Shown one piece after another: positions 1 to 9,063 of a stretch of 20,843 nucleotides of DNA (position 1 is its first letter; each line of letters opens with the position of its first letter). Origin of the DNA: Elysia marginata (taxonomy: Eukaryota > Mollusca > Gastropoda > Plakobranchidae). The DNA lies in assembly GCA_019649035.1 (NCBI GenBank), contig BMAT01002250.1, positions 245,436 to 266,278 on the forward strand. Direction: 5' to 3'. The notes beneath the pieces were generated by a model, which searched no databases, was not told where the DNA came from, and worked only from the letters and a program-made list of their open reading frames with translations. The position numbers were made by a program, and so were the translations under genes.

Positions 1-735
1 TTTTGTAGAACTTTGTGACAAAGTACAGCTAATTTAAATTTAACCCTAACATCTACAGGAAGCCAATTTAAATGTACAAGAAGCAAGAAGCGGTGTTACA
101 TGCTCCATTTTGTTCTTTTTTAGGATCATCCTAGCAGCATTATTCTGAAATCTCTGAATAGATTTTGAGTGCAAATTAGCTAGTAAAGAGATGACATAAA
201 AATTTTTTTAACGATATCACATGATACAGGGTGAAACAAAGACCAGGTGGTTTCTGTCACTATTAATTACTATTTGCAAACTTGCATGATCTGAAGGTTA
301 AAATGCTGAACCAGATAATAGCCGGTGTTTTGGTCCAGGCTGAAACATTTTTTACACAAATGTTTCCCCTCATTTTCTGCAATTGTCGAGAACATACGAA
401 AATATGTCTTGCTTCCATGGTGAATGAGTCAATTGTTGCAGTTTTCTCCATCTCAGCTTCCAAGTGTGAAAAGTTTTATAAACTTATCAATATTGTGTGG
501 AAATATAACACAACTTTTGTTCACTTAACATACAGAGAATAAGAAGAAAAATATAGACCTTAAAATGGGGTTTAAAAAAAAAAATTGTTACCTCACCTTA
601 TTATATCCATGTATTTTAATGTATAATTTATTAGGTTTACAAGCAACTAGTTAGTGCCTGGTTTTTTTTTTCTATGCTTAAATGCAGCATATGGTACAAC
701 TAACCTGAAACATTACTTTTTTTTTCTCCTAACAG
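1..735 (+). other. Upstream intron (partial) of the zinc-finger gene
   Basis: This stretch precedes the first recognisable exon and ends in a strong 3' splice site: a T-rich tract at about 717-730 followed by CTAACAG at 729-735. It is AT-rich with stop codons in all frames apart from chance openings such as 282-542, which shows no protein motif. I read it as intron because the exon that follows starts in mid-codon, so earlier exons must lie left of the window. Confidence 0.7.
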
Positions 736-854
736 GCTCAGAGATGCTGTTTCCTGTGGTTGGGTTCTACTGTGCGCTGTGCAAGGTGTTCATACCTGAT
801 TTTGCTGATGCCGCAGAGCATTTGAAATGTGACAGCCACTATAATAAATATATG
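736..854 (+). CDS. Matrin/U1-type zinc-finger exon of a nuclear protein (ZNF318-like?)
   Basis: This is an internal exon of 119 nt: two bases finishing a split codon and then 39 codons. It encodes one zinc finger with spacing C-x2-C-x12-H-x5-H (CALC at the start, EH...SH at the end), preceded by the hydrophobic stretch VVGFYC. That spacing is typical of matrin/U1-type C2H2 fingers, which are found in RNA-processing and nuclear-matrix proteins. The acceptor is strong (T-rich tract, then CTAACAG). The donor is weak (ATG|GTTAGC). The junction is phase 0 into the exon at 1337, where the protein continues DYLKVNPGHEKK; matrin-type fingers are often followed by a similar short Asn-Pro motif and a charged segment. 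The start codon and N-terminus are outside the window. Assignment to the ZNF318 family rests on the finger plus the Pro-rich, charged downstream region and is not proven; another matrin-type family is possible. Confidence 0.75.
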
Positions 855-1336
855 GTTAGCGAATTACTGTTGCATGTCTTTTGTTTCAATAATGTTGAAA
901 AACCTCTTCACCCAGCAATTGTGCAGAGATTTTGAATTAAGTTTAATAATACATAGTAAATTGGTGCTATATTTTACCTGTAAATAGAAACAAAAATTAG
1001 GTACTTTGCATTCAACTAGTTTTAAAACATAATTATCCAATTTTATGCAATTTTTAAAGCCAAGGGATAAAAAAAGATAGTGTAAGGGGTAGTCAATTTT
1101 ATTTCAAAAAACAATATGTAGATGTGATGTGAAAAGCAAAGATTCAACATTCTATTTGATTTACTGAGAATAAGCTTTTTTATCCTGAGTGCATTGGATT
1201 GAAAAAAAAAAACTTATTTTGAGTAAGACGGATAAACTTTGCTCATTCACGTAAATACTGACCCTAAATACATTTATACCATTTTCTTACTAGTGTTTAT
1301 CCAATATTTTTCCTTTTAAATTTTCCAAATCATCAG
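855..1336 (+). other. Intron between the zinc-finger exon and the giant exon
   Basis: A 482-nt AT-rich intron that begins GTTAGC and ends AAATCATCAG, phase 0. The pyrimidine tract before the acceptor is modest (TTTTTCCTTTTAAATTTTCC). No gene, RNA or mobile element is visible inside it. Confidence 0.65.
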
Positions 1337-4300
1337 GATTACCTAAAAGTCAACCCAGGCCATGAGAAAAAGTTATTGCTGGGGAGAAGATCTGCCAGGA
1401 GCCACAGTAGAGAACGTTCCCCTGAGCAACAGCCCCCACCTCCGCCTACAGCCCCACCTCCGCCACCTCCCCCGCCACCACCACCCTCTATCAAAAAAAG
1501 GCAAGACAAGGATAAAGCTAAGAAACAGCTTAGAAAGTCTGGCAAAGAGGCCAGCTCTGGCTCTGAGGATGAATCATTTGAGTTTGGGGCAGACAACACA
1601 ACTGTAGAGGACATGGATCTTGATGAGGAAGAGGATCAAGAAGCTGTGAGAGCTGCAAAAACTAAGGTGCCAAAACTTTCTAGCAAAGGTCTCTCTAAGG
1701 GCCCTGTTGCTACAGCGAACCGCATCCAATCCGTGGACAACATGAAAGAAAGCAAAGAAGAAAAGGACAAACCTCTGGGCCAGTTTTTGTCAATTGCAGA
1801 AGGTTCAGATTTGTCTAAGTTGCCAGTTGTGCCGCCTCAAATAGACCTTAAAGCAATTCCAATCCCCATGGGTCCTCCTACACTGTCAGAGGTAAAACCT
1901 GAGCCCAAGACAGACTACACTGTGAAATCTTTGAAAGATATTGATGATGAGGAGAAAAGAATGATGGGTATTGATGTTAATGCAGATGAAGAAAAACCTT
2001 TGAGTGCTATACCAATTCCTCCACCATCAGTTCGCAAGGAAGGCATTGAATCTGAGAGTGATGCTGCTCAGAAGAAACCTAAAAGTTTAGACACTTTGTT
2101 TGCTAAAGTGAATTCACGGCTGGCTGCCAGCAAAGTAGCTCCAAAAGTAACAGCTGCACCTGTTCAAAACCCTACTGAAATGGAGCTTCGCATTCATGAA
2201 GAAATTAGACAAAAGTTGCTCAAGGAAAAATTGAAAATGACACGCAAAAAGGAACGAGAGGAGAAAAAAGCCAGAAGACTGGAAGAACCCAGAAGGAAAA
2301 AGATTTTGGATGAATCTTCCTCAGATGATTCATCAGATGAAGAGAATGAACAGGACATGCCAAGCCAAGGCACTGAAATATCCCAGGAAGGACAGCAATA
2401 CTTTGAAACACAGCCCTACTCTTTTCCTGAAATACCATTGCCACCGGGCATGACAAATTACGAGGCAGAAGATGAACAGAGTATGATGTTTCAGGAAGGA
2501 CTCATTGTTCTTTCAGAAGTCTCTGTGGATAAAGAGGGTTCTGTCCAGAATGAAGAAGAAGAAGAAGAAGATGATGATGACGGTGATGATGAGGATGATG
2601 GTGACGAGCCCATGGCGTTTACTCTAGCGGGCTCTTTTGCCCTTCAAGCTTTGTTTGCTTCTAACGAGGGAAGCAAAGAAGCACCGCCTAAATCAACTGC
2701 GAATGAAGAGAAGTTACATAAAGTGGAGGCGGATTCACAACCAGATGCACAGGATGCTATCAAAACCTCTGTGTCAGTGTCAGGGGTTGAAAGTGTCACC
2801 ACTGATGAAGTTAGCCCTGTTCCTCCGCCGGAAGTGATGACAACTGTAGCTGAGCAGCCTACTCCTGTCCTTACTGGTGAACCTTGTGTTGGGGCATCTT
2901 CAGAGGAAAAACAAGCAGTTGGTGAAGAGCCTACGCCTAGCCTTTTGTCAGGGAGAGATGAGACTTCTGTTCCACCCTCTGACGTGAGCCAAGAAGAAAT
3001 TGCTTCTACAAGCATGCCACCAGAGGAAGAGAGCAAAACAGATGTTGCTGAAAACAGTCCAGTTAATCCTGTAGAAGAAGAAGGTACGGCAAGTTTAAGT
3101 GATCTTGCTGAAGTTTTATCCTTTGAAAGAGAGAGCACAGTAAAAGGTGAGGAATTAGAAGTGCACAAAACTTCAGATGTAGAGGCCATTACAACTTCAC
3201 CTATGGAAGTAGAGGCTGCAGTAGTTGAGCCTACAGTAGAGGCTGTAGCAGTTGAGCCTACAGAAGAGGCTGCTGTACTTGAGCCTACAGTAGAGGCTGC
3301 AGTAGTTGAGCCGACAGAAGAGGCTGCTGTACTTGAGCCTACAGAAGAGGCTGCTGTACTTGAGCCTACAGTAGAGGCTGCAGTAGTTGGGCCTACAGAA
3401 GAGGCTGCAGTAGTTGGACCTATAGTAGAAGCTGCAGTAATTGTGTCTACAGATACTGCATCCCAGGAGACAGATAAACCAGCAGAGGTTGAGCAGATTT
3501 CATGTTTACACTCTCAGGTAGAGGCCAAATCCACTGATTTGCCTTCGCCGCCTTCTTTGTCAGAGGTGGTGAGTACACTAGAAGGAGATGAGGAGACAGC
3601 AGAAAGTGTAGCTCCAGTGATCAAGAGAGGCAGAGGTAGAGGAAAGCGGGGAGCTGGTTCTGGTGGTAGAGGCAGAGGCCGAAGAAATGTTCAGCAGCAG
3701 AACCAAGAAACAGGCGACCAGCAAATGCTAGAACCAGAGGATCCTGAACCTGAGTCACCCACACCAACTGACTCTGTGATCTCGGAGCAAAGCTCAGGTA
3801 GAAAGCGAGGAAGAGGTCGAAGGGGTCAGGCAGCAAAGAGAACTCCCGGAAGAGGTCGAGTCACAAGAAGCAGAGGAATAAAAGATGAAGACACCAGTGA
3901 GCAAGATATCCCTTCACCCCATGTCGAAGATGCACAAATTGAAGGAGAGAGTAATCTCTCTGAAGAGGCTCCTTTGTCAGCGCAGCTTGAAGCTTCACAG
4001 GGTGAATCAGGTCAGCCTAATGAGCCAGAGACTGCTCAAGTGAAAATGGAAGAAGCTCACGAGCGGAGCCAGGTGGATATCTTTCAACAAGAAGAGCAAG
4101 CAGTGTATGTGCAAAGCAGGTCTGAACATTTGGATGAAACTAGTGAGGTGAGCCAGGCTGAAACATCTCACCCTGAAGCTGAGATATATGTACATGTAAC
4201 ACAAGAATCTGGGCTCACTCAACTTACCGAAGGAACCAATAATGATCTAAGTCAGGTGAATGTTCCGCAAATTGAAATTGCAGAAGCTGATAAGCTTAGC

Positions 4301-5234
4301 CATTCTAATGTCATGGAGCAAGCTGATGAGCTAAGCAAATCTAATCTGACAGAGGAAGGAACAAACCCACCTAACGTTACGACAGAAGCTGATGAGTCTA
4401 ACCAGTCTTTTGTCGTGGAGCAAGCTGTAGAGCTAAGCCAACCTGATCAAATAGAACATGCTCATGAACCAGACCAGTCTAATCATAGGGAACAACCTCT
4501 TGGGCTAAATGAAAATGAAGTTCTGAGGAAAACTGAAGTTTATCAGGCTGAAATAGAGAGAAGTTATGAGCCAAACCAGTCCAGTCCTGCAGTAGAAGTT
4601 GAGGAGCAGAGCCAAACTCACGAGCCGAGCTATCTCAGGATGTCTCAAGCTGAAGCTGTTGTGGGGGACACAACCAGTATCCTTGTTCAAGATTCAAGTC
4701 AAGAGGATGCATCTACAACACTGGCTAGTGATGGGTTTGATACCCTTTCAGCTCAGCCAAATTCTCAAGATGAGTTCCAACATGAAGAAAATGAGGCAAC
4801 CAACCCATTGGATATATTAGACGATACAGCTCAAGATCTACAGTATCAAGTGCGTGAGCAGCCTCAGTCCTTTGAGGGTGAGGAAACAGACAGTGATGCC
4901 ACTATCACGGATGACGTGGAGGAGCTCTCTGCGCCCCCCTCCCAGCTTGAGGGACTGGACACTTCACAACACACATCTCCAATAGAGCCACAAACCTGGC
5001 CTGCTGATGTGCCTGCTCCAGATATGCCATCCTCTGATGATCTTGTCGAGGGTGGATTTGAAGCTTCTGCAGACAGTGGGGATCAGACAGATAGCGGAGC
5101 GTTAATCTTGCAGTCCATGGCATCTTTTGGAAGTCCAGGCATGGATCCACCAATGTCTGGTGTAGTGAGTGAGATGGATGAGTCAATCAATGCTGTCACT
5201 TTGGCTGAGGAAGATGCGCTGCTGGAAGGAGAAG
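1337..5234 (+). CDS. Giant exon: disordered Pro-rich, acidic and Arg/Gly-rich region of the zinc-finger protein
   Basis: This 3,898-nt exon is open in one frame for 1,299 codons plus one base. In order it shows: DYLKVNPGHEKK linking to the finger; an RS-like segment (GRRSARSHSRERS); a proline run (about 1433-1487); a basic, coiled-coil-like segment rich in K/R/E (about 2188-2301); a Ser/Asp/Glu cluster (about 2311-2350); a pure Glu/Asp tract (about 2552-2606); nine 9-residue VEAAVVEPT-type repeats (3209-3451); two Arg/Gly-rich basic blocks (3623-3685, 3797-3877) resembling RGG or extended AT-hook motifs; and a long acidic, Gln/Ser-rich tail. No enzyme domain is visible. The composition suggests a nuclear, nucleic-acid-associated scaffold. 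No ATG is needed because it is an internal exon. The donor is GAAG|GTAAAC in phase 1. Read-through would add 28 residues (GKLAVYAPK...) before TGA at 5318-5320. Coding is very secure; the exact family is not. Confidence 0.9.
1433..1487 (+). repeat. Polyproline-coding CCN run
   Basis: Nearly uninterrupted proline codons (CCA/CCT/CCC/CCG) encode a run of about 19 residues, broken once by Thr-Ala. Such runs commonly bind SH3, WW or profilin-type domains. Codon mixing suggests it is held by selection or is old, rather than a fresh trinucleotide expansion. Confidence 0.85.
2552..2606 (+). repeat. Acidic Glu/Asp tract (GAA/GAT repeats)
   Basis: Within the giant exon, a block of GAA/GAG codons passes into GAT/GAC codons and encodes a run of Glu then Asp with a few Gly. 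This is a trinucleotide-like low-complexity tract. It makes a strongly negative segment, typical of nuclear and chromatin-associated proteins. Confidence 0.85.
3209..3451 (+). repeat. Nine in-frame 27-bp repeats coding for VEAAVVEPT-type nonapeptides
   Basis: Nine contiguous 27-bp units, each coding for nine residues of consensus (V/E)EAAV(V/L)EPT, make 243 bp with no break in frame. The third-to-last and second-to-last units have Gly in place of Glu (VGPT, VGPI), and the last is diverged (VEAAVIVST). Unit types alternate between V-first and E-first, which suggests expansion partly as two-unit blocks. Copy number is likely variable between individuals. Confidence 0.92.
3623..3877 (+). other. 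Two Arg/Gly-rich basic blocks within the giant exon
   Basis: At 3623-3685 the protein reads KRGRGRGKRG followed by GSGGRGRGRR, and at 3797-3877 GRKRGRGRRG followed by PGRGRVTRSRG. The repeated RGR cores resemble AT-hooks (which need an R-G-R-P core, not exactly met here) or RGG boxes that bind RNA or DNA. They are also good nuclear-localisation candidates. About 110 bases of acidic, Gln/Pro-rich coding sequence separate them. Confidence 0.7.
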
Positions 5235-7482
5235 GTAAACTAGCTGTTTATGCCCCAAAAATTTTAGAGTTGAAGTTTATAAACATTTCATCATATTTAT
5301 ATGTCTTGCAACAAGTGTGAATGAGTCTCATGTCAGAAATCCTACTTTAGCAAATTGTCATCTTAAACTAAGTCTATTTTTTTCATTTTTTCTTTGTTTT
5401 TGATCAACAAAATTTGCAATATCTTTCCACTAAACTTGATAATTTGTATGATTTCTCATAGTTTGAAAGTTGCCTGAAATTATCATAGTCTTTTGAGGGT
5501 AATAAGGTTTTTTGGTACAGTGCAATCGGCTTATGTCTAATTGCTTGGGAACAGCGGATTTGGTTTGAAATGTCATAATTTTTAGTTGAAGAACAGTTGA
5601 TAAAGAAAAAGTACTAGTTTGAATCCTACAATAAATTTGAGTGAACAAAGTTCACAAAGTGAAGTGGACTTCACAGTGTATAAATTATTTTTATGCAAGT
5701 GTCTAACACCAGACTCATGAGAACTGGCTGTAGTAAGACCGTATTGAAAGTTCCTTTTAACTAACGTAACAAAGCAGTACAAGATAAATCAGGTTTTTAA
5801 GGTCAAACCTAGATTGCACTTTTCTTTGAAACAATTAGAACCTGGAAGTTATCCCATATTAGCTTTGTTGATCAATTAAGTTTTGCCTGAAAATCTTAAA
5901 AGATTTAGGCCTAATGGGGGAAAAAGTTTTGACTAAAACAAAGAAAATACACGTATCTGAATCTTTATCCAAAGAAAACCAATAGATTATACTTGGCATA
6001 GCACTTTTAGCTCATGAGTTTTACTGTTAAATATGAAATTCTTTATATACTTTTTGCATTTTATCTACTTTTATCTGGTTATTTGAAACAGAAAAATTTT
6101 TCACTGGATACAAGTTTAATGCTGTTTGACCGTTCCTTTTTTATTATCAGTTGTTTTGTAAAGGTCATAACACAAATTTTGTCGTACCCCAAACAACAAA
6201 AAAAAAAACTTAGTTTAGGGAACAAAAAATGTAATTTTTTAAATCATCAGTTGATGAAATGTAAAGGAGATAATTTTTGGATATTAACCAGGCTTTTCTC
6301 ATTTCTTTAGATTTTGTAAATTTACAATAGTAAAATTCTGTGTATAATTGATTCAAAGCACTGTTGATTTCAACTGCTTACAACTATCATTATAACATTA
6401 CAGTAGCATGTTGACTGACCATGCGACACTGTTTAATTTATACACCAATATCTTTAGACTGTACTTGGATGACTTTTGTATGGCTTTGAGATTACCAAGA
6501 GGTTTTTGCCCTATAAATGTTGCAGTTTTTGTAAAGTCTGTTGAGCCTGAAGAAACCAGTAAAAATTAAATAGCAAAGTGGAATCTTATTAAATTGAATC
6601 AATGAACCAAAAGCCGCTCTAATTCTAAACCAAGATAATTTTGAAGCACAAATGGCTTTTCACTCTTATAAATTACCTTGGCTAAACCACAATACTGTAC
6701 TTTTGTAATTTAAAGCACAATATGAAATGTTTTTAAAAATCATACGTGTAGAGCTTCCACAAAATGAATTTGGAATGCACTGCTGGTTGTTTTGAGAAAA
6801 TAGGTAGCCTATGAGTGCTCTGTCAAATTTGCACTCGAAAAAATTTAAAAAAATATTTTGAAAACTCATTGTTTTTCATATATCTACTTTAAGACCATTG
6901 AAAAAATGTTAAAACTGGGTTAATTTTAGAACACAGTAATGCACTTTTGGCTTCTTGATAGGCAAACTTGAATCTTTATTTCTCACTTTTTTTTCAAATT
7001 GGGTCATTTAGATTTCTTTTCATTCTAATGCAGTAAGTGAGGACTTTTTTTTATTGAGAAGAAAATGAGAGCTCACAGAGTAAAAATTGAAATGTTATTT
7101 TTCTTTTTACTTTCTCTCCTCTGCATATGATGCCATTTGGATACCTTGTCTTTCCAGTGCAGTAACTTAGGACTTTTTCACTTTCTCTCCCCTGCAGATG
7201 ATGCTTTTTGAGATTCCTTGTCTTTCTAGTGCAGTAACATAGGAATTTTTTACTTTCTCTCCTCTGCAGATGATGTCATTTGGATACCTTGTCTTTCTAG
7301 TGCAGTAACTTAGGACTTTTTTGCTTTCTCTCCTCTGCAGATGATGTCATTTGGATACCTTGTCTTTCCAGTGCAGTAACTTAGGACTTTTTCACTTTCT
7401 CTCCCCTGCAGATGATGTCATTTAGATACCTTGTCTTTCTAGTGCAGTGACTTAGGGCTTATTTGCTTTCTCTCCTCTACAG
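5235..7482 (+). other. Last intron of the zinc-finger gene
   Basis: A 2,248-nt AT-rich intron, phase 1, GTAAAC at the start and CTCTACAG at the end. From 5235 to about 7000 I see no gene, RNA or mobile element. An AATAAA at 5630-5635 lies 310 bases after the in-frame stop at 5318-5320 and could serve a transcript that retains the start of the intron. The 3' end is built of tandem repeats described separately. Confidence 0.8.
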
Positions 7483-7491
7483 ATGATGCTC
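7003..7491 (+). repeat. Tandem array of ~71-bp units, each carrying a 3' splice site
   Basis: The unit contains CTTTCTCTCCTCTGCAG, then ATGATGTCATTTGGATACC, then TTGTCTTTCTAGTGCAG, then TAACTTAGGACTTTTT. The acceptor G, or its equivalent, falls at 7126 (broken: GCAT), 7197, 7269, 7340, 7411 and 7482 (the real one), so spacing is 71-72 bases. A diverged partial copy lies at about 7003-7050 (CATTTAGATTTC...CTAATGCAGTAAGTGAGG). The last unit passes directly into the terminal exon. The ATGATG after each AG equals the first six bases of that exon, so the repeated unit spans the intron-exon boundary. Confidence 0.93.
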
Positions 7492-7574
7492 CTTCAGCTG
7501 GTCTCAGCCTTGGTCTAGAAGACTCTGATGAAAATGAGTTTGCATGTGCCATGAAAGATGTCGAGGAGTCATAA
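7483..7574 (+). CDS. Terminal coding exon of the zinc-finger protein
   Basis: The acceptor TTTCTCTCCTCTACAG opens an exon whose first two bases complete the split codon from 5234 (G|AT = Asp). It then reads 29 codons to TAA at 7572-7574. The residues (DAPSAGLSLGLEDSDENEF then ACAMKDVEES) are acidic and match the composition of the preceding exon, and the phase-1 junction fits exactly. Of six similar acceptors in the array this is the only one that leads into a continuous coding stretch, so I take it as the main site. The 3' UTR follows to about 7785. Confidence is good but rests on splice logic, not on transcripts. Confidence 0.8.
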
Positions 7575-7785
7575 GCATTTGTTCTAAGTTACAATTATTT
7601 TTAAGCTTTGATTCATATTTTTGTATTATAAAGAAAATGACAAGAAATTTAATGAGCATTCTAAATTGTTTTTCTTTTCTATGTATGTGTTCATGTTAAT
7701 GTTTGTCATTGACTTTGCTCATGTATTTTCATTTTGGCTGCAGCTGTAGTCTGTGAGTGTGAATAAAGTTGTGATGTTGGAAAAC
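7575..7785 (+). promoter_or_regulatory. 3' UTR and poly(A) signal (AATAAA at 7762-7767)
   Basis: After the TAA the sequence is AT-rich and non-coding. AATAAA occurs at 7762-7767 and is followed by a GT-rich stretch (GTTGTGATGTTGG, 7769-7781), the usual downstream element of animal poly(A) sites. Cleavage would be expected at roughly 7780-7790. Confidence 0.7.
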
Positions 7786-8093
7786 TTTATAGTGTAGAGA
7801 ATAAGTAACAAGACAAATTTCAATTCAAGTGATCATTTTGAAAGAGGAAAATGGAGAGCCTAATGTGTTACAACTTGTTTGCAATTTTTTAAATAACTTT
7901 TTTTCTCCACAGGTTCATGTTAGTTTGTTTTGTTTTTTTTTTTAACCATGACCATAACCACCATTTAACAGGTTCTAAGTAAAGATTAAGAACAGGTTCA
8001 TTCTTGTAGTTAGTGAATCAAATTTATCGCAGGTTTTTCTTTAAATGTTTTTTTTACTAGACATTTCTTGCTTCCTAATGTTTTCCTCCCCAG

Positions 8094-8139
8094 CCTGATT
8101 TCTTTCTTATTATGACTTGTTTTCCAAGGCAACCAGGAG
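8094..8139 (+). other. Candidate 46-nt exon with strong splice sites
   Basis: A textbook acceptor (GTTTTCCTCCCCAG, ending 8093) and a textbook donor (GGAG|GTAAGT, 8140 on) bracket 46 nt. One frame is open and would read PDFFLIMTCFPRQPG. The frame imposed by the upstream giant exon (phase 1) would meet TGA at once. It could be an alternative 3' exon of the zinc-finger gene, an exon of a non-coding RNA, or chance. No partner exon is identified. Confidence 0.3.
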
Positions 8140-8596
8140 GTAAGTATTGAGTGTTATTTCAAAGACCATTACTTTTACTAGTTTTAGTATCTTGTTTCAT
8201 AACTTATCATTGCAAACACATTTTTATCAAAGTATATGTTTGCTTCACCAATGCATGCTCTAAAGTTATATTCCGCTAAAAACCATAAGGCAACATGAGC
8301 AATTGTGGACAAGTGATAACTTATTCATTTTGGATAATGGATTCATAGATTATATTGATTGAAGATATATCAGTACAGTCAGTTGGGTGCCTTGAGTACA
8401 ATTGAGGTAGGCTCATATGTGTTTGAAATGTTGACATACTGCAGTTTGAATTTACACTGATTCTGATGTAAATGTGCATGTGGAGTTTGGTTTGCTATTG
8501 TTAACATTACTTCATGATTTTAGTGTTAATTACCTTAGGTCAGCTTAGCTCCCAAGTCTTGTGTGGTTTATGTTTAGTATAGGTGTATACAGTATA
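8140..8596. other. Non-coding stretch, nothing recognised
   Basis: AT-rich sequence between the candidate 46-nt exon and the first MITE. I see no ORF with protein features, RNA gene or repeat. Confidence 0.5.
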
Positions 8597-9063
8597 CAGT
8601 GAACCTTGATTGTAACAACATCGAGCGTTACAAAACCTCGGCCATTAAGAAGAAACATACAAGAATGCTGTTTATCTTTTTAAAATTATAGTATATGTAC
8701 CCCTGCCTTAACGAACAAGGGCCTGCTCGAACCTCGGGCGTAACCAAGGGGTGGGCATCAAGGTCTAACCTAAGAGCAATTTTGTCAAGTTGTGTCAAGT
8801 TCATTCGTACAACTACATGCGATTTCCAAGGCAGCGTTGCTGGTCCAGGCCCATTGTGTGTGATACAGGTAGAAGAGAGCGTAGCTGTGCAGCAAGTCAC
8901 GGATGTGCTCTTCAGTAGACGCATCAATCTTAGAAATTTAACACAAAATCTTCCTAATAACTCAATTTTTTTCTTTACTAATAATGACCTTGGATGTTCG
9001 AACGTTGGTTATAACAAAGTTATAGCTCAGTCCCATTGATTTCGTTAAAATCAAGGTCCACTG
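8597..9063. mobile_element. Non-autonomous TIR transposon (pogo/Tigger-like MITE), 467 bp
   Basis: The left end CAGTGAACCTTGATTGTAAC and the reverse complement of the right end, CAGTGGACCTTGATTTTAAC, agree at 18 of 20 positions. The CAGTG(G/A)ACCT start is typical of pogo/Tigger-type (Tc1-mariner) elements. TA precedes the left end (8595-8596) as expected for a TA target, but TC follows the right end, so one duplicated copy is mutated or the boundary is shifted. The interior has no transposase; open frames inside it look accidental. It would need an autonomous relative in trans to move. Confidence 0.8.

Noticed and set aside
282..542. Open frame of 86 codons, with an antisense partner at 263-463
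   Set aside because: No domain, no splice support in frame with the zinc-finger exon, and composition like other AT-rich noise. A hint of Cys/His-rich sequence on the minus strand in a third frame was too short and too broken to call.
2644..3189. Long minus-strand open frame (181 codons) opposite the giant exon
   Set aside because: It mirrors the Ser/Thr/Glu-rich coding strand and has no features of its own, so it is a shadow of the real gene.
6014..6310. 98-codon open frame in the last intron
   Set aside because: Phe/Leu/Ile/Lys-rich composition typical of AT-rich introns, and not connectable in phase to the flanking exons.
8628..9039. Overlapping open frames inside the 467-bp MITE
   Set aside because: Contained in a short TIR element and without any transposase-like sequence.
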